A DNA stretch of 64,000 bases from Paraburkholderia acidipaludis NBRC 101816 (GCF_000684975.1 NZ_BAXZ01000021.1:62001-126000); one strand, 5' to 3'; numbered from the stretch's first letter, positions 16,625 to 26,227 are shown. Numbers and translations are program-made. The notes: generated by a model not told the origin, from the letters alone.

Positions 16625-19000
16625 GTGACCGTACGCAATCTCGACGCAGTATTCCAGCCCACGTCGATCGCCGTGATCGGCGCCTCGCGCCGCGAGGGCA
16701 GCATCGGCGAAATGGTGTGGCGGCGCGTGATCGAAGGCGGCTTCGCCGGGCCGCTCTGGGCCGTCAATCCGCGCCGCACGGGCGACGAGCAGGGCTTCGA
16801 CGGGCATCCCGTGCTGGCGGACGCAGGCGACCTGCCCGAAGCGCCCACCGTCGCCGTGATCTGCACGCGGCCTTCCACGTGGCCCGCGCTCGTGCATCGC
16901 CTGGGCGGCATGGGCACGCGCGCGGCCATTCTGATCGGCGAGGTGCGCACCGACACCGACCGCGCCGATCTGCGCCATGCGCTGGCCGCCGCGCGGCCGC
17001 ATCTGCTGCGCATCGTCGGGCCCGGCAGCGTGGGCGTGCTCACGCCCGCGCTCAATGCGCAGCTCGGCGCGGCGACCTCGGTGGCGAGGCCCGGCGGCGT
17101 CGCGTGGGTCTCGCAGTCGAACGTGCTCACCAACGCCGTGCTGCGCTGGGCCGGCGCACGCGGGCTCGGTTTCTCGCATGTGGTAGCGCTGGGCGACGAA
17201 GCCGACGTGGATGCGGGCGACGTGCTCGACTACCTCGCGAGCGACCCCGCCACGCGCGCGATCCTCCTTGAACTCGACACCGTGCGCGCGCCGCGCAAGT
17301 TCATGTCCGCGGCGCGCGCGGCGGCGCGCAACAAGCCGGTGCTCGCGCTGCGCAGCGGCCGCGACGATCCGGCCGACGGACTCTACACGGCGGCGTTCCG
17401 GCGCGCGGGCATGGTGCGCGTGGACACGCTGGACGACCTGCTCGACGAAATCGAAACGCTGGGTGTGGGGCGCGTTGCCACGAGCGACACGGCCACGCTC
17501 ATCACGAGCGATCGCGGCGTGGCGACATTGGCGCGCGATGCGTTCAACGAGGCGGGCGACACGCTCGCCGCGTGGACCGACGAGGCGCGCGCGGCGATGG
17601 AGAAGGCGTTGCCGAACGTGCGGGCGGCCAATCCGTTCGTGCTGGGCGAAACGGCGAAGCCCGAGCACTTCGCGCTCGCGTTGCAGGCGCTCGGGCCGCA
17701 TCCGAAGACGGGCACGGTATTCGTCGTGCACGCGCCCACGCACAGCGCGCCGGTCGACGCGGTGGCGCGCACGCTGATCGAGAACCAGCGGGTGGCCTAT
17801 CGCGGCATGCTGGCGTGTTTTTTCGGCGGCGTGAGCGACGAAACGCGCGATGCGCTGCACGCGCACGGCATTCCGGTGCACACCACGCCGCGGCGCCTCG
17901 CGCGCGCGTTCGCGCGTCTTGTCGATTACCGGCTGGGCCGCGAGCTCTTGATGCAGACGCCCGAGGGCACGCCCGCACAGCAGGCCGGTGCGATCGAGGC
18001 GGCGCAGGGACAGACGTGTGCCGCGCTGGCCGCGGGCCAAAGCGAGCTCACGGGCGAGGCGGCGGCGAAGCTGCTGGGGCTCTTTGGCCTGCGGACCTGG
18101 ACGACTGCCGAAGGCGAGGCGGCGAACGTCACGAAGCCGGTGGTGGAAGTCACGGTCGAGTTTCGCGACGACGAGAACTTCGGTCCGGTGTTCTACTTCG
18201 TTGCGCCTTCGCCGGACGGCATCTTGCCGCCCATGCGCGTATACGGGCTGCCGCCGCTCAATCCGATGCTGGCGCGCGACATCGTCGCGCAGTCGCCCTA
18301 TGTGCCGCGCGTGGACCCCGCGCCCGCGCTGGCCGTGCTGATCACGCTGTCGCAGATCGTCTGCGACGTGCGCGCGATTGTCGGCATGCACGTGACCTTG
18401 CGCGTGCTGCCCGCCGAAACGCTGATCGACGCGCCGCGTCTCCTGCTGGCGGAGAAGCGCAGCCGCTTCGCGATCATGCCGTACCCGCGCCGGCTGGAGG
18501 AAACGGTGGATTGGGGCGGCGAACGTCTCACGATCCGCCCGATCCGCCCCGAGGACGAGGCGCAGCACCGCGCCTTCATCGAGTCGATGACACCGAACGA
18601 TCTGCGCCTGCGCTTCTTTTCGGCGGTGCGCAGCTTCGATCACTCGCAGCTCGCGCGCATGACGCAGATCGACTACGACCGCGAGATGGCGCTCATCGCG
18701 ACCGTGGACGACGAGCACGGCAAGCCGCGCACGCTGGGCGTGGTGCGCGCCGTGGCGGACCCGGACAACGAGACGGCCGAGTTCGCGGTAGCGATCATGT
18801 CGAACCTGAAGGGCAAGGGGCTCGGGCGCCTCTTGATGGAGCGCGCGATAGCGTATGCGCGCACGCGCGGCACACACTGGCTGGTGGGCGAGGCGCTGCG
18901 CGAGAATGCGCCGATGATCGGCCTCGCGCGCGCCTGCGGCTTCACCGTGGCGCCAACCGAAGATCCGGGCGTGGTGGGTTTCCGGATGGCGCTGGATTAA
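16625..19000 (+). CDS. Pat-like GNAT acetyltransferase with acyl-CoA ligase-like domains
   Basis: The 791-residue protein has the domain order of bacterial Pat/YfiQ. An N-terminal CoA-binding domain (SIAVIGASRREGSIGEMVWR, residues 12-31) is followed by succinyl-CoA-ligase-like flavodoxin domains to about residue 450, then a C-terminal GNAT domain starting near residue 640 (LTIRPIRPEDEAQHRAFI) with the acetyl-CoA loop LKGKGLGRLL. The ATP-grasp part between them is short and degenerate, so ligase activity is unlikely. Such enzymes acetylate lysines, for instance in acetyl-CoA synthetase, in response to metabolic state. The start is a GTG with CAGGAG six bases upstream. It is somewhat shorter than E. 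coli Pat (886 residues). Confidence 0.82.
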   Translation: MTVRNLDAVFQPTSIAVIGASRREGSIGEMVWRRVIEGGFAGPLWAVNPRRTGDEQGFDGHPVLADAGDLPEAPTVAVICTRPSTWPALVHRLGGMGTRAAILIGEVRTDTDRADLRHALAAARPHLLRIVGPGSVGVLTPALNAQLGAATSVARPGGVAWVSQSNVLTNAVLRWAGARGLGFSHVVALGDEADVDAGDVLDYLASDPATRAILLELDTVRAPRKFMSAARAAARNKPVLALRSGRDDPADGLYTAAFRRAGMVRVDTLDDLLDEIETLGVGRVATSDTATLITSDRGVATLARDAFNEAGDTLAAWTDEARAAMEKALPNVRAANPFVLGETAKPEHFALALQALGPHPKTGTVFVVHAPTHSAPVDAVARTLIENQRVAYRGMLACFFGGVSDETRDALHAHGIPVHTTPRRLARAFARLVDYRLGRELLMQTPEGTPAQQAGAIEAAQGQTCAALAAGQSELTGEAAAKLLGLFGLRTWTTAEGEAANVTKPVVEVTVEFRDDENFGPVFYFVAPSPDGILPPMRVYGLPPLNPMLARDIVAQSPYVPRVDPAPALAVLITLSQIVCDVRAIVGMHVTLRVLPAETLIDAPRLLLAEKRSRFAIMPYPRRLEETVDWGGERLTIRPIRPEDEAQHRAFIESMTPNDLRLRFFSAVRSFDHSQLARMTQIDYDREMALIATVDDEHGKPRTLGVVRAVADPDNETAEFAVAIMSNLKGKGLGRLLMERAIAYARTRGTHWLVGEALRENAPMIGLARACGFTVAPTEDPGVVGFRMALD

Positions 19001-19027
19001 ACCGCGGCAGGTTAAGCGTGGCTGGAA

Positions 19028-19570
19028 TCAGGCCGCGATCTTCGCGAGCGCGTCGTCCACCTGGCCGCGCGTGAGCGAGAGTTCTTCGAGCCAGGCCTCG
19101 GCGTAGCTGGCGCCGGTTTCCTTTTCGAGGCGCGCAATGGTCGCGGCGCAGCGCGCGGCGTCCTTCGGCGTGGCGATGAAGGTCTTGACCGACTGGCCGC
19201 CCTGGAACGCTTCGAAGAGCGGTGCGCGGATTTCTTCCGGCAGCGCGCGCGTCCACTGGTGCGTCTTGCCGTTGAACGTCAGCGAAGGCGGCAGTACGCG
19301 CTCCTTCTTCGTGGCCGGAATCAGGCCGTAATTGCGTGCGGCTTCGGCGATCTGCTCCGGCGAGAACAGTTCGTCAGGCGTGATCTCGAACTGCTCGATC
19401 GCGGTTTCGACGGTCTTCATCGCGTCCGCGCGGTCGTCGCGCTTCTTCTGCGCGCGCGCGACGATGTCGCGCAGCTCGTCGGCTTCGTCGCTCGTGATCG
19501 TGAAGCTGGCCTGCTTCTGCTGAAGCTCGGAAAAACGCTGGAATTCGTGATCGGTCAGAAGTTTCGCCAT
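19028..19570 (-). CDS. Hypothetical protein with charged helical N-terminus
   Basis: This 180-residue protein is not recognised. Residues 1-65 are charged and helical (FQRFSELQQKQASFT, DELRDIVARAQKKRDDRADA) and end in FEITPDELFSPEQIAEAARN, which faintly recalls the linker of H-NS-like proteins (ITPEELG). A middle segment, SLTFNGKTHQWTRALPEEIR, could form a small DNA- or protein-binding domain. No signal peptide or membrane segment is present. It is transcribed convergently with the Pat-like gene and 93 bases upstream of its start lies the end of the IclR gene, on the same strand. Confidence 0.7.
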   Translation of the reverse strand: MAKLLTDHEFQRFSELQQKQASFTITSDEADELRDIVARAQKKRDDRADAMKTVETAIEQFEITPDELFSPEQIAEAARNYGLIPATKKERVLPPSLTFNGKTHQWTRALPEEIRAPLFEAFQGGQSVKTFIATPKDAARCAATIARLEKETGASYAEAWLEELSLTRGQVDDALAKIAA

Positions 19571-19663
19571 GAGGTGTGGAGTACGCGGTATGCCGTATTT
19601 TGCGGGGCCGCCATTCTAACCGGTTTGGATGCGCGCGTTCCAGTTGGCGCGGCCGCCCGAGCC

Positions 19664-20509
19664 TCAGCCTTCCTCTTCCCGAAACATCGAAAGCTCCTGC
19701 ACCGTTGCCCGCAGCATCTGCGTCGCTGCTTCCAGCGAAGGCGCCACATATTCGTCGATGCGCTTGAGGTACGGGCAGGTGAGCGCCGCAATAGCCTGGC
19801 CCGCCGGCCCGAGCACCGGAAACGTCACGTCGGTCACGCCGAAGATCTGCTGGCTGTCCGTGCGCGAAAAGCCGGCCTCGCGAATCTGGGCGCAAGCCGT
19901 TTCGAGCGCCGCGTGGTCGATCGTCACCTCGCCTTTCACCTTCGTGTGCTCCGCAAGCATGTGCGCGCGCTGCTCCGGCGTTTGCCAGGCGAGGATCGAG
20001 CGGCCCGAACTCGTGTCCACGAGCCCCACGCGCGAGCCGAGCCGCACCGCGATGCCCCATGTGCCGGGCCCGTCCACCTGGGCGATCACGAGCAGGTTGC
20101 CGCGGTCGTACATCGCGAGGTGACACGACTGCTCGGCGTCGGTGGCGAAGCGCTGCATGAGCGGCAGCGCCTGAACGATCAGCCGCTCCGTGGGCGGATG
20201 GCGGTGCGCGAGCGCAAAGAGCTTCAGGCTCAGCGCGTAGCGGTCGCCCGCTTCGGAGCGGATCACGTACTGGCGCGCCACGAGCCGCTCCAGCATCCGG
20301 TAGATCTCGCTCGCGTTGCGCCCCAGCGCCTTCGTGATCTCCGCGCGCGTGAGGCCGCCGCGCTGTTCCGCGAGCAGCTCGAGGATGTCGAGCCCCTTGT
20401 CCAGCGCGGGCGCGCGGTAGCGGTCCACGTCGTCCTTCTCGTCTTTTTCTTCCCGGTCGTCCGGCCCGCGGTCTTTGCGGGCTTTGTGGTCTTTCTGCTG
20501 GATGTCCAT
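19664..20509 (-). CDS. IclR-family transcriptional regulator
   Basis: The 281-residue protein has a charged 30-residue leader, then an IclR winged helix at about residues 34-95 (ALDKGLDILELLAEQRGGLT, EITKALGRNASEIYRMLERL). The C-terminal IclR effector domain follows, with GLVDTSSGRSILAWQTPE and GFSRTDSQQIFGVTDVTFPV, near the usual ligand pocket. It is divergent from the fucose-type operon, 308 bases away, and is therefore its likely local regulator, with L-fucose or a pathway acid as effector (inference). The leader is unusually rich in lysine, aspartate and glutamate and may not be part of the native start. Confidence 0.88.
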   Translation of the reverse strand: MDIQQKDHKARKDRGPDDREEKDEKDDVDRYRAPALDKGLDILELLAEQRGGLTRAEITKALGRNASEIYRMLERLVARQYVIRSEAGDRYALSLKLFALAHRHPPTERLIVQALPLMQRFATDAEQSCHLAMYDRGNLLVIAQVDGPGTWGIAVRLGSRVGLVDTSSGRSILAWQTPEQRAHMLAEHTKVKGEVTIDHAALETACAQIREAGFSRTDSQQIFGVTDVTFPVLGPAGQAIAALTCPYLKRIDEYVAPSLEAATQMLRATVQELSMFREEEG

Positions 20510-20608
20510 CGACGTCCTCTCTTGTCGTCACCCGATTATCCGAGGCGCCATGCACCGGACGGCAGGGGCCCCAGGGAAAGCACCGACCCTTGCTGCGTCG
20601 TACATGTC

Positions 20609-20641
20609 TTGACCTATGATAATCCGTATATGAATAATACG
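20609..20641 (+). promoter_or_regulatory. Candidate promoter and operator of the fucose-type operon
   Basis: TTGACC at 20609-20614 and AATAAT at 20633-20638, 18 bases apart, make a plausible sigma-70 promoter. Overlapping it is an imperfect direct repeat, TATGATAAT and TATGAATAAT (20615 and 20629), in the 308-base gap between the divergent IclR gene and the binding-protein gene. The rest of the gap shows nothing notable apart from the AAGGAG ribosome-binding site near 20807. Confidence 0.5.
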
Positions 20642-20817
20642 TTCACTGATGAATGACGATACATCAGGGTCGTACTGGAAGGAAAGGGCAGTCGCAAGTG
20701 AAGAAGCGCTGGCAGTCCGGTCACTCCAACCGAGTGCGGAGCGGCCAACATGCAGGGTTAACAATGGGATCGCCATATGCGCTGAAGCGCGAGCCGCGAT
20801 CGACAAAGGAGACAGAC

Positions 20818-21894
20818 ATGGCGTTCGCATCCGGGCCCGCGACGGCCCGCCGTTCCACCGAATCCCGCCAGGCCGGCAAGCTGGCGCGTGCCGCCGCGAA
20901 GGCGCTCTGCGCCGCGGCCTGCACGGCCGCGCTCGCGGCCGCCGGGGCGGCCCAGGCCGCCGACCTGGGCAAGGTCGGCCTTGGCCTGCCGCTCTTGACC
21001 TCGCCCTTCTGGCAGTCGTACGACAATTACCTCTCGACCTACGCGAAAGAGATGGGCATCGACATCCTCGCGCCCGTCAATTCGAACAACGATCCCGCGC
21101 AGCAGATCACCGACATGAACAACATGGTGAATCTGGGCGCGAAGGGCATCGTGGTCGGTCCGATCGACTCGGCGGCGATCAGCCGCGCGCTCGACAACGC
21201 CGCGCAGAAAGACGTCAAGGTGGTGGCCGTGGACGTGGCGCCCACGCAGGGCAAGGTCGCGATGGTGGTGCGCGCCGACAATCGCGCCTATGGCTCGAAG
21301 GCGTGCGAGTACATCGGTCAGCACGTGAAGTCCGGCAAGGTCGTGCAGATCATGGGCGACCTCGCTTCGGTGAACGGCCGCGACCGGTCCGAGGCGTTTC
21401 GCGCGTGCCTGAAGCAGTATCCGAATCTCTCGCTGCTGGAGATTCCGGCGGGCTGGAAGGGCGACGTGGCGGCAAGCGCGCTGGATAGCCTGCTCACGGC
21501 GAACCCCGACGTGAAGGCGATCTACATGCAGGCCGGCGGCGTGTATCTCTCGCCGACGCTGCAAACGCTGCGCCGCAAGCAGATGCTCTTTCCGGCGGGC
21601 GATCCGAAGCACATCGTGATCGTCTCCAACGACGGCATTCCGCAGGAATACGAAGCAATCCGCAAGGGCGAGATCGACGCCACCATTTCGCAGCCGGCGG
21701 ACCTCTACGCGAAGTACGGCCTGTACTACATCAAGGCCGCGCTGGAGGGCAAGACGTTCAAGCCCGGCAAGACCGACCACGACAGCACGATCGTCCAGCT
21801 TTCCACCGGGATCCTGGAAGACGAACTGCCCGCGCCGCTCGTGACGAAGCAGAACGTGGACGACAAGAACCTGTGGGGCAATACCGTCAAGTGA
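20818..21894 (+). CDS. Periplasmic sugar-binding protein of the L-fucose-type ABC transporter
   Basis: The 358-residue precursor has a long signal peptide with an extended basic N-region, cleaved near AQAADLGKV. The mature protein is a type 1 periplasmic binding protein: PFWQSYDNYLSTYAKEMGID at the start, DPAQQITDMNNMVNLGAKG, DRSEAFRACLKQYPNL, and a C-terminal segment VSNDGIPQEYEAIRKGE. The ATG at 20818 follows AAAGGAG and begins the leader. It lies first in an operon with ATPase, permease and L-fucose-type enzymes, so L-fucose or a similar 6-deoxyhexose is the probable ligand (inference). Confidence 0.87.
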   Translation: MAFASGPATARRSTESRQAGKLARAAAKALCAAACTAALAAAGAAQAADLGKVGLGLPLLTSPFWQSYDNYLSTYAKEMGIDILAPVNSNNDPAQQITDMNNMVNLGAKGIVVGPIDSAAISRALDNAAQKDVKVVAVDVAPTQGKVAMVVRADNRAYGSKACEYIGQHVKSGKVVQIMGDLASVNGRDRSEAFRACLKQYPNLSLLEIPAGWKGDVAASALDSLLTANPDVKAIYMQAGGVYLSPTLQTLRRKQMLFPAGDPKHIVIVSNDGIPQEYEAIRKGEIDATISQPADLYAKYGLYYIKAALEGKTFKPGKTDHDSTIVQLSTGILEDELPAPLVTKQNVDDKNLWGNTVK

Positions 21895-21902
21895 GGGCCC
21901 AG

Positions 21903-23456
21903 ATGAGCGATCGAACGAGCGGCCGGATCGAAGGACTGCTACCCGTCGTGGAGGCGGAAGGCGTGACGAAGCGCTACGGCTCCACGGCGGCGCTCGCGGG
22001 CGTGAGCCTGCGCGTCATGCCGGGCGAGTCGCACGCGCTGGTGGGCCGCAACGGCGCCGGCAAGTCCACGCTCGTTTCGATCCTCACGGGGCTGCGCAAG
22101 CCCGACGAGGGCACGGTGCGCTTCAATGGCGAGACCGCGCCGCCGCTCGCCGACCGCGATGCCTGGCGCGAGCGCGTGGCGTGCGTCTATCAGCATTCCA
22201 CGATCATCCGCGACCTGAGCGTGGCCGAGAACCTGTTCATCAATCGCCAGCCCGGACGGCGCGGCGTGATCGACTGGCAGGCCATGCGACGCGACGCGCG
22301 CGCGCTGCTCGACCATTGGCGCATCGACGTGCGCGAGGATGCGCGGGCGGGCGACCTCACGGTGGAAGCGCGGCAGCTCGTGGAAATCGCGCGGGCGCTT
22401 TCGTACGGCGCGCGCTTCATCATTCTCGACGAGCCCACCGCGCAGCTCGACGGTGAGGAGATCAAACGACTTTTTCGCCGCATCGACGAGTTGCAGCGCG
22501 AGGGGGTGACGTTCCTCTTTATCTCGCACCATCTGCAGGAGGTGTACGAGATCTGCCAGGCCGTGACGGTGTTGCGCGACGCGCGCCATATCGTCAGCGC
22601 GCCGGTGGCGGAGCTGCCGCGCGAACGCCTGATCGAGGCGATGACCGGCGAGCGCGGCGGCCTGAACGTTGCCGATGCCGCTGCACGCGCGCCGCTGCCC
22701 GCCGAGGCGCAGGTCGTGCTCGACGTGCGCGATATCGCCGGACACGACTACCGCAACGTGTCGTTCTCGGTGAAGCGCGGCGAGGTGGTCGGCCTCACGG
22801 GCGCGACGAGCAGCGGGCGCACGAGTGTGGGCGAAGCGATTGCCGGCCTGAACGCGCAGCGCTCGGGCGAGATTCGCGTGAAGGGCGTGGCCCTCGAACC
22901 CGGCGACGTGCCCGCCGCGCTCGCGCAGGGCGTCGCCTGCGTGCCGAAAGACCGGCACCACGAAGGGCTCGTGCTCACGCAGTCCATTGCGGAGAACGCC
23001 ACGATGACCATCGCGGGCCTGCTTGGCCGCTTCGGCATCGCGCCGCCCGCGAAGAAGCGCGCCATGGGGCAGCGCATGATCGAGGCGCTCGGCATCGTGG
23101 CGCAAGGGCCGGAGCATGTCGTTGCCGGGCTCTCGGGCGGCAATCAGCAGAAGGTCGTGATGGCCCGCGCGCTGGCGAGCAATCCGGACGTGCTCGTGCT
23201 GATCGACCCCACCGCCGGCGTGGACGTGAAGTCGAAGGAGGCGCTGCTTTCGGTCGTCGATCGCGTGCGCGGAGGCGAAGAGGGCGAGCAAGGCGGTAAG
23301 GCCGTGCTGGTGGTGTCGAGCGAACTCGACGATCTGCGCACTTGCGACCGGGTGCTCGTGATGTTTCGAGGCGAGATCGTGGCGGAGTTCCCGGCGGGCT
23401 GGCAGGACCACGAAATGATTGCATCAATCGAAGGAGTCAGTCTCCATGAAGCCTAG
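21903..23456 (+). CDS. Sugar ABC transporter ATP-binding protein (RbsA family)
   Basis: The 517-residue protein has two tandem ABC domains. The first has Walker A GRNGAGKST near residue 50 and Walker B FIILDEPT. The second has a degenerate Walker A, GATSSGRTS, and a good signature LSGGNQQK with DPTAGVDV, the usual asymmetry of RbsA-type ATPases. It energises uptake with the permease encoded next, which overlaps it by 11 bases. The ATG at 21903 lies eight bases after the binding-protein stop. Confidence 0.92.
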   Translation: MSDRTSGRIEGLLPVVEAEGVTKRYGSTAALAGVSLRVMPGESHALVGRNGAGKSTLVSILTGLRKPDEGTVRFNGETAPPLADRDAWRERVACVYQHSTIIRDLSVAENLFINRQPGRRGVIDWQAMRRDARALLDHWRIDVREDARAGDLTVEARQLVEIARALSYGARFIILDEPTAQLDGEEIKRLFRRIDELQREGVTFLFISHHLQEVYEICQAVTVLRDARHIVSAPVAELPRERLIEAMTGERGGLNVADAAARAPLPAEAQVVLDVRDIAGHDYRNVSFSVKRGEVVGLTGATSSGRTSVGEAIAGLNAQRSGEIRVKGVALEPGDVPAALAQGVACVPKDRHHEGLVLTQSIAENATMTIAGLLGRFGIAPPAKKRAMGQRMIEALGIVAQGPEHVVAGLSGGNQQKVVMARALASNPDVLVLIDPTAGVDVKSKEALLSVVDRVRGGEEGEQGGKAVLVVSSELDDLRTCDRVLVMFRGEIVAEFPAGWQDHEMIASIEGVSLHEA

Positions 23457-24486
23457 TGTTTCGACGTCCGCGCTCGCCGCGGGCGATCCCGGCCCAGTTT
23501 CAACGGGCCAGCGCGCGCGGCCGCGCATCGAACTCGCGCGCCTGCGCGACTTCGCCTTGCTTCCCGCGCTGCTGCTGCTGATCGTGATCGGCGGCTTCGT
23601 GAGCCCGAGCTTTCTCACGAAGGCCAATCTCATCAGCGTGCTCGGCGCTTCGGCCGCGCTCGCGCTCCTCGTGCTTGCCGAATCGCTCATCGTGCTGACC
23701 GGCAAGTTCGACCTCTCGCTCGAATCCACCGTGGGCATCGCGCCCGCGGTCGGGGCCATGCTCGTGATGCCGGCTGCGTCGGCGGGCTTCGGCCTGGAAT
23801 GGCCCGCGTTCGTGGGGCTCGTCGCGATTCTCGCCGTCGGGGCGCTGATCGGCTTCATCAACGGCTTTCTCGTGGTGCGCCTGCGGCTGAACGCGTTCAT
23901 CGTCACGCTCGCCATGCTGATCGTGCTGCGCGGCATGCTTGTGGGCGCGACCAAGGGCGGCACGCTCTTCGACATGCCGCCTTCGTTCTTCGCGCTCGCC
24001 ACGACCATCGTGCTGGGCCTGCCGCTTTCGGTGTGGCTCGCCGCCGTGGCGTTCGCCATTGCCGCGTTCATGTTGCGCTATCACCGCGTGGGCCGCGCGC
24101 TCTATGCGATCGGCGGCAATCCCGACGCGGCGCGTGCCGCGGGCATTCGCGTCGAGCGCATTACGTGGGGCGTATTCGTGCTGGGCAGCATTCTCGCGGC
24201 ATTGGGCGGCCTGATCGTCACGGGCTACGTGGGCGCGATCAACGCGAACCAGGGCAACGGCATGATCTTCACCGTGTTCGCGGCGGCCGTGATCGGCGGC
24301 ATCTCGCTCGACGGCGGCAAGGGCACCATGTTCGGCGCGCTGCTGGGCGTGCTGCTGCTGGGCGTGGTGCAGAACCTGCTCACGCTGGCCCAGGTGCCTT
24401 CGTTCTGGGTCCAGGCGATCTACGGCGCGATCATTCTCGGCTCGCTGATGGTGGCGCGGCTGGCGGGCGGCGAAGCGCAGAACTGA
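23446..24486 (+). CDS. Sugar ABC transporter permease (RbsC family)
   Basis: This is a 346-residue inner-membrane permease with about nine hydrophobic segments. It contains the RbsC signatures LIVLTGKFDLSLESTVGI, GFINGFLVVRLRLNAFIVTL and GRALYAIGGNPDAARAAGI. The start at 23446 has AAGGAG at 23431-23436 and lies within the end of the ATPase gene, so translation is coupled. It completes the importer of the fucose-type operon. Confidence 0.92.
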   Translation: MKPSVSTSALAAGDPGPVSTGQRARPRIELARLRDFALLPALLLLIVIGGFVSPSFLTKANLISVLGASAALALLVLAESLIVLTGKFDLSLESTVGIAPAVGAMLVMPAASAGFGLEWPAFVGLVAILAVGALIGFINGFLVVRLRLNAFIVTLAMLIVLRGMLVGATKGGTLFDMPPSFFALATTIVLGLPLSVWLAAVAFAIAAFMLRYHRVGRALYAIGGNPDAARAAGIRVERITWGVFVLGSILAALGGLIVTGYVGAINANQGNGMIFTVFAAAVIGGISLDGGKGTMFGALLGVLLLGVVQNLLTLAQVPSFWVQAIYGAIILGSLMVARLAGGEAQN

Positions 24487-24521
24487 ACGGACCGGAAAAA
24501 CGGCAATCGCGGAGAACCCAC

Positions 24522-24848
24522 GTGAAGAGCGGCACCCCCCAAACCGACTTTCGCCTGATCCTGCTCGCGCCCGAGGACAACTGCCTGATCGCGGCGGCGC
24601 GGCTGGAAGCGGGCACGGTCGTCGAGATCGAAGGCGAGCGCGTGACGTTCGCGCAGACGATCGAGCTTGGTCACAAGGTCGCGCGGCGCGCGCTCGCGAA
24701 GGACGAGAAAGTGCTGCGCTACGGCGCGCTCATCGGCCACGTGACCGGGCCGGTGGCGCGCGGCGAGCATCTGCATACGCACAACCTCGAAAGCGACTAT
24801 CTGCCGACCTACACGCACGACGCTGGGCACGCGTACGTGCATCACTGA
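24522..24848 (+). CDS. UxaA-type dehydratase, small (SAF-domain) subunit
   Basis: The 108-residue protein corresponds to the N-terminal SAF domain of altronate dehydratase UxaA. LLAPEDNCLIAAARLEAGT begins the domain, and LGHKVARRALAKDEKVLRYG with GHVTGPVARGEHLHTHNLES are its conserved core; the histidines in HLHTHN are typical. A GTG start with GGAG at 24511-24514 decides the frame. The catalytic body is encoded 34 bases downstream. In Campylobacter jejuni the fucose locus also carries UxaA in two pieces. Here the pair probably dehydrates L-fuconate (inference). Confidence 0.85.
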   Translation: MKSGTPQTDFRLILLAPEDNCLIAAARLEAGTVVEIEGERVTFAQTIELGHKVARRALAKDEKVLRYGALIGHVTGPVARGEHLHTHNLESDYLPTYTHDAGHAYVHH

Positions 24849-24882
24849 TGCTTAAACGCTTTTCGCAGGCAGGATATCCGTC

Positions 24883-26172
24883 ATGAACGACCCCCGCATC
24901 ACCCCGCCTCTCGAAGGCTGGCTGCGCAGCGACGGCCGCAAGGGCATACGCAACGTCGTCGCGGTGGCTTATCTCGTCGAATGCGCGCACCACGTCGCGC
25001 GCGAGATCGTCGCGCAGTTCCGCGAGCCGCTCGACGCGTTCGACGACGGCGCCATGCCGGACGATTCCCCCGTGCATCTGATCGGCTTTCCGGGCTGCTA
25101 CCCGAACACCTATGCCGAGAAGATGATGGAGCGGCTCACCACGCATCCGAACGTGGGGGCCGTGCTGTTCGTCTCGCTGGGCTGCGAGAGCATGAACAAG
25201 CATTATCTCGTCGAGCAGGTGTGGGCAAGCGGCAGGCCCGTAGAAGTCCTGACGATCCAGGAGAAGGGCGGCACGCGCAGCACGATCCAGTACGGCATGG
25301 ACTGGGTGCGCGAGGCGCGCCGGACGCTGGGTGCGCAGCAGAAGGTGCCGATGGGCGTCGACGAACTGGTGGTCGGCACGATCTGCGGCGGCTCGGACGG
25401 CACGAGCGGCATCACGGCGAATCCGGCCGTGGGCCGCGCGTTCGACCGGCTGATCGAGGCGGGCGCGAGCTGCATCTTCGAGGAAACCGGCGAGCTCGTG
25501 GGCTGCGAGTACCACATGAAGAACCGCGCGGCGCGGCCCGAGCTCGGCGAGGCCATTGTCGCCTGCGTGGCGAAAGCCGCGCGCTATTACTCGATTCTCG
25601 GGCACGGCTCGTTCGCGGTAGGCAACGCGGACGGCGGGCTCACCACCCAGGAAGAGAAGTCGCTGGGCGCTTATGCCAAGAGCGGCGCCTCGCCTATTGT
25701 GGGCATCGTCAAGCCCGGCGACGTGCCGCCCACGGGCGGTCTCTATCTGCTCGACGTGGTGCCCGACGGCGAGCCGCGCTTCGGCTTTCCCAACATCAGC
25801 GACAACGCCGAGATTGCGGAGCTCATTGCCTGCGGCGCGCACGTGATTCTCTTCACGACGGGGCGCGGCTCCGTGGTCGGCTCGGCGCTGGCGCCCGTCG
25901 TCAAGGTGTGCGCGAATCCGCTGACGTATCGCAATCTGGCGGGCGACATGGATGTCGACGCGGGGCGGATTCTCGAAGGCCGCGCGACGCTGGACGAAGT
26001 GGGCCGCGAGGTGTTCAACGCGACGATCGCCGTCGCGGCGGGCGTGCCCTCGAAATCCGAGGCGCTCGGGCATCAGGAGTTCATCCTGACTTACAAAACC
26101 TTCGAGCCCGTCGGGCCGGCGTGCCTGCCTGCGGGCGCGCGTTTGCCCGCGGTCGGGATCGCGGGGCATTGA
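24883..26172 (+). CDS. UxaA-type dehydratase, large subunit (probable L-fuconate dehydratase)
   Basis: The 429-residue protein matches the catalytic C-terminal part of UxaA/GarD-type iron-dependent dehydratases. The N-terminus has GWLRSDGRKGIRNVVAVAYL, then HLIGFPGCYPNTYAEKMME and FVSLGCESMNKHYL, where conserved cysteines sit. ICGGSDGTSGITANPAVG and LFTTGRGSVVGSALAPVVKV are family signatures, and CANPLTYRNLAGDMDVDAGR closes the site. In a cluster with a sugar dehydrogenase, lactonase and 2-keto-3-deoxy-acid enzymes, it most likely converts L-fuconate to 2-keto-3-deoxy-L-fuconate, replacing the enolase-superfamily dehydratase used elsewhere. Altronate or galactarate as substrate is less likely. 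Confidence 0.85.
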   Translation: MNDPRITPPLEGWLRSDGRKGIRNVVAVAYLVECAHHVAREIVAQFREPLDAFDDGAMPDDSPVHLIGFPGCYPNTYAEKMMERLTTHPNVGAVLFVSLGCESMNKHYLVEQVWASGRPVEVLTIQEKGGTRSTIQYGMDWVREARRTLGAQQKVPMGVDELVVGTICGGSDGTSGITANPAVGRAFDRLIEAGASCIFEETGELVGCEYHMKNRAARPELGEAIVACVAKAARYYSILGHGSFAVGNADGGLTTQEEKSLGAYAKSGASPIVGIVKPGDVPPTGGLYLLDVVPDGEPRFGFPNISDNAEIAELIACGAHVILFTTGRGSVVGSALAPVVKVCANPLTYRNLAGDMDVDAGRILEGRATLDEVGREVFNATIAVAAGVPSKSEALGHQEFILTYKTFEPVGPACLPAGARLPAVGIAGH

Positions 26173-26227
26173 CGCGCGCTGCGCGCGGCGTAATCTTTGA
26201 AGACTGCTTTTTCGGGAGGCACGAGGC

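Noticed and set aside
16613..18877. A 754-codon minus-strand frame opposite the Pat-like gene
   Set aside because: Composition is typical of an antisense frame in high-GC DNA, with no domain and no ribosome-binding site. Similar long shadows occur at 37677-40556 and 52862-55234.
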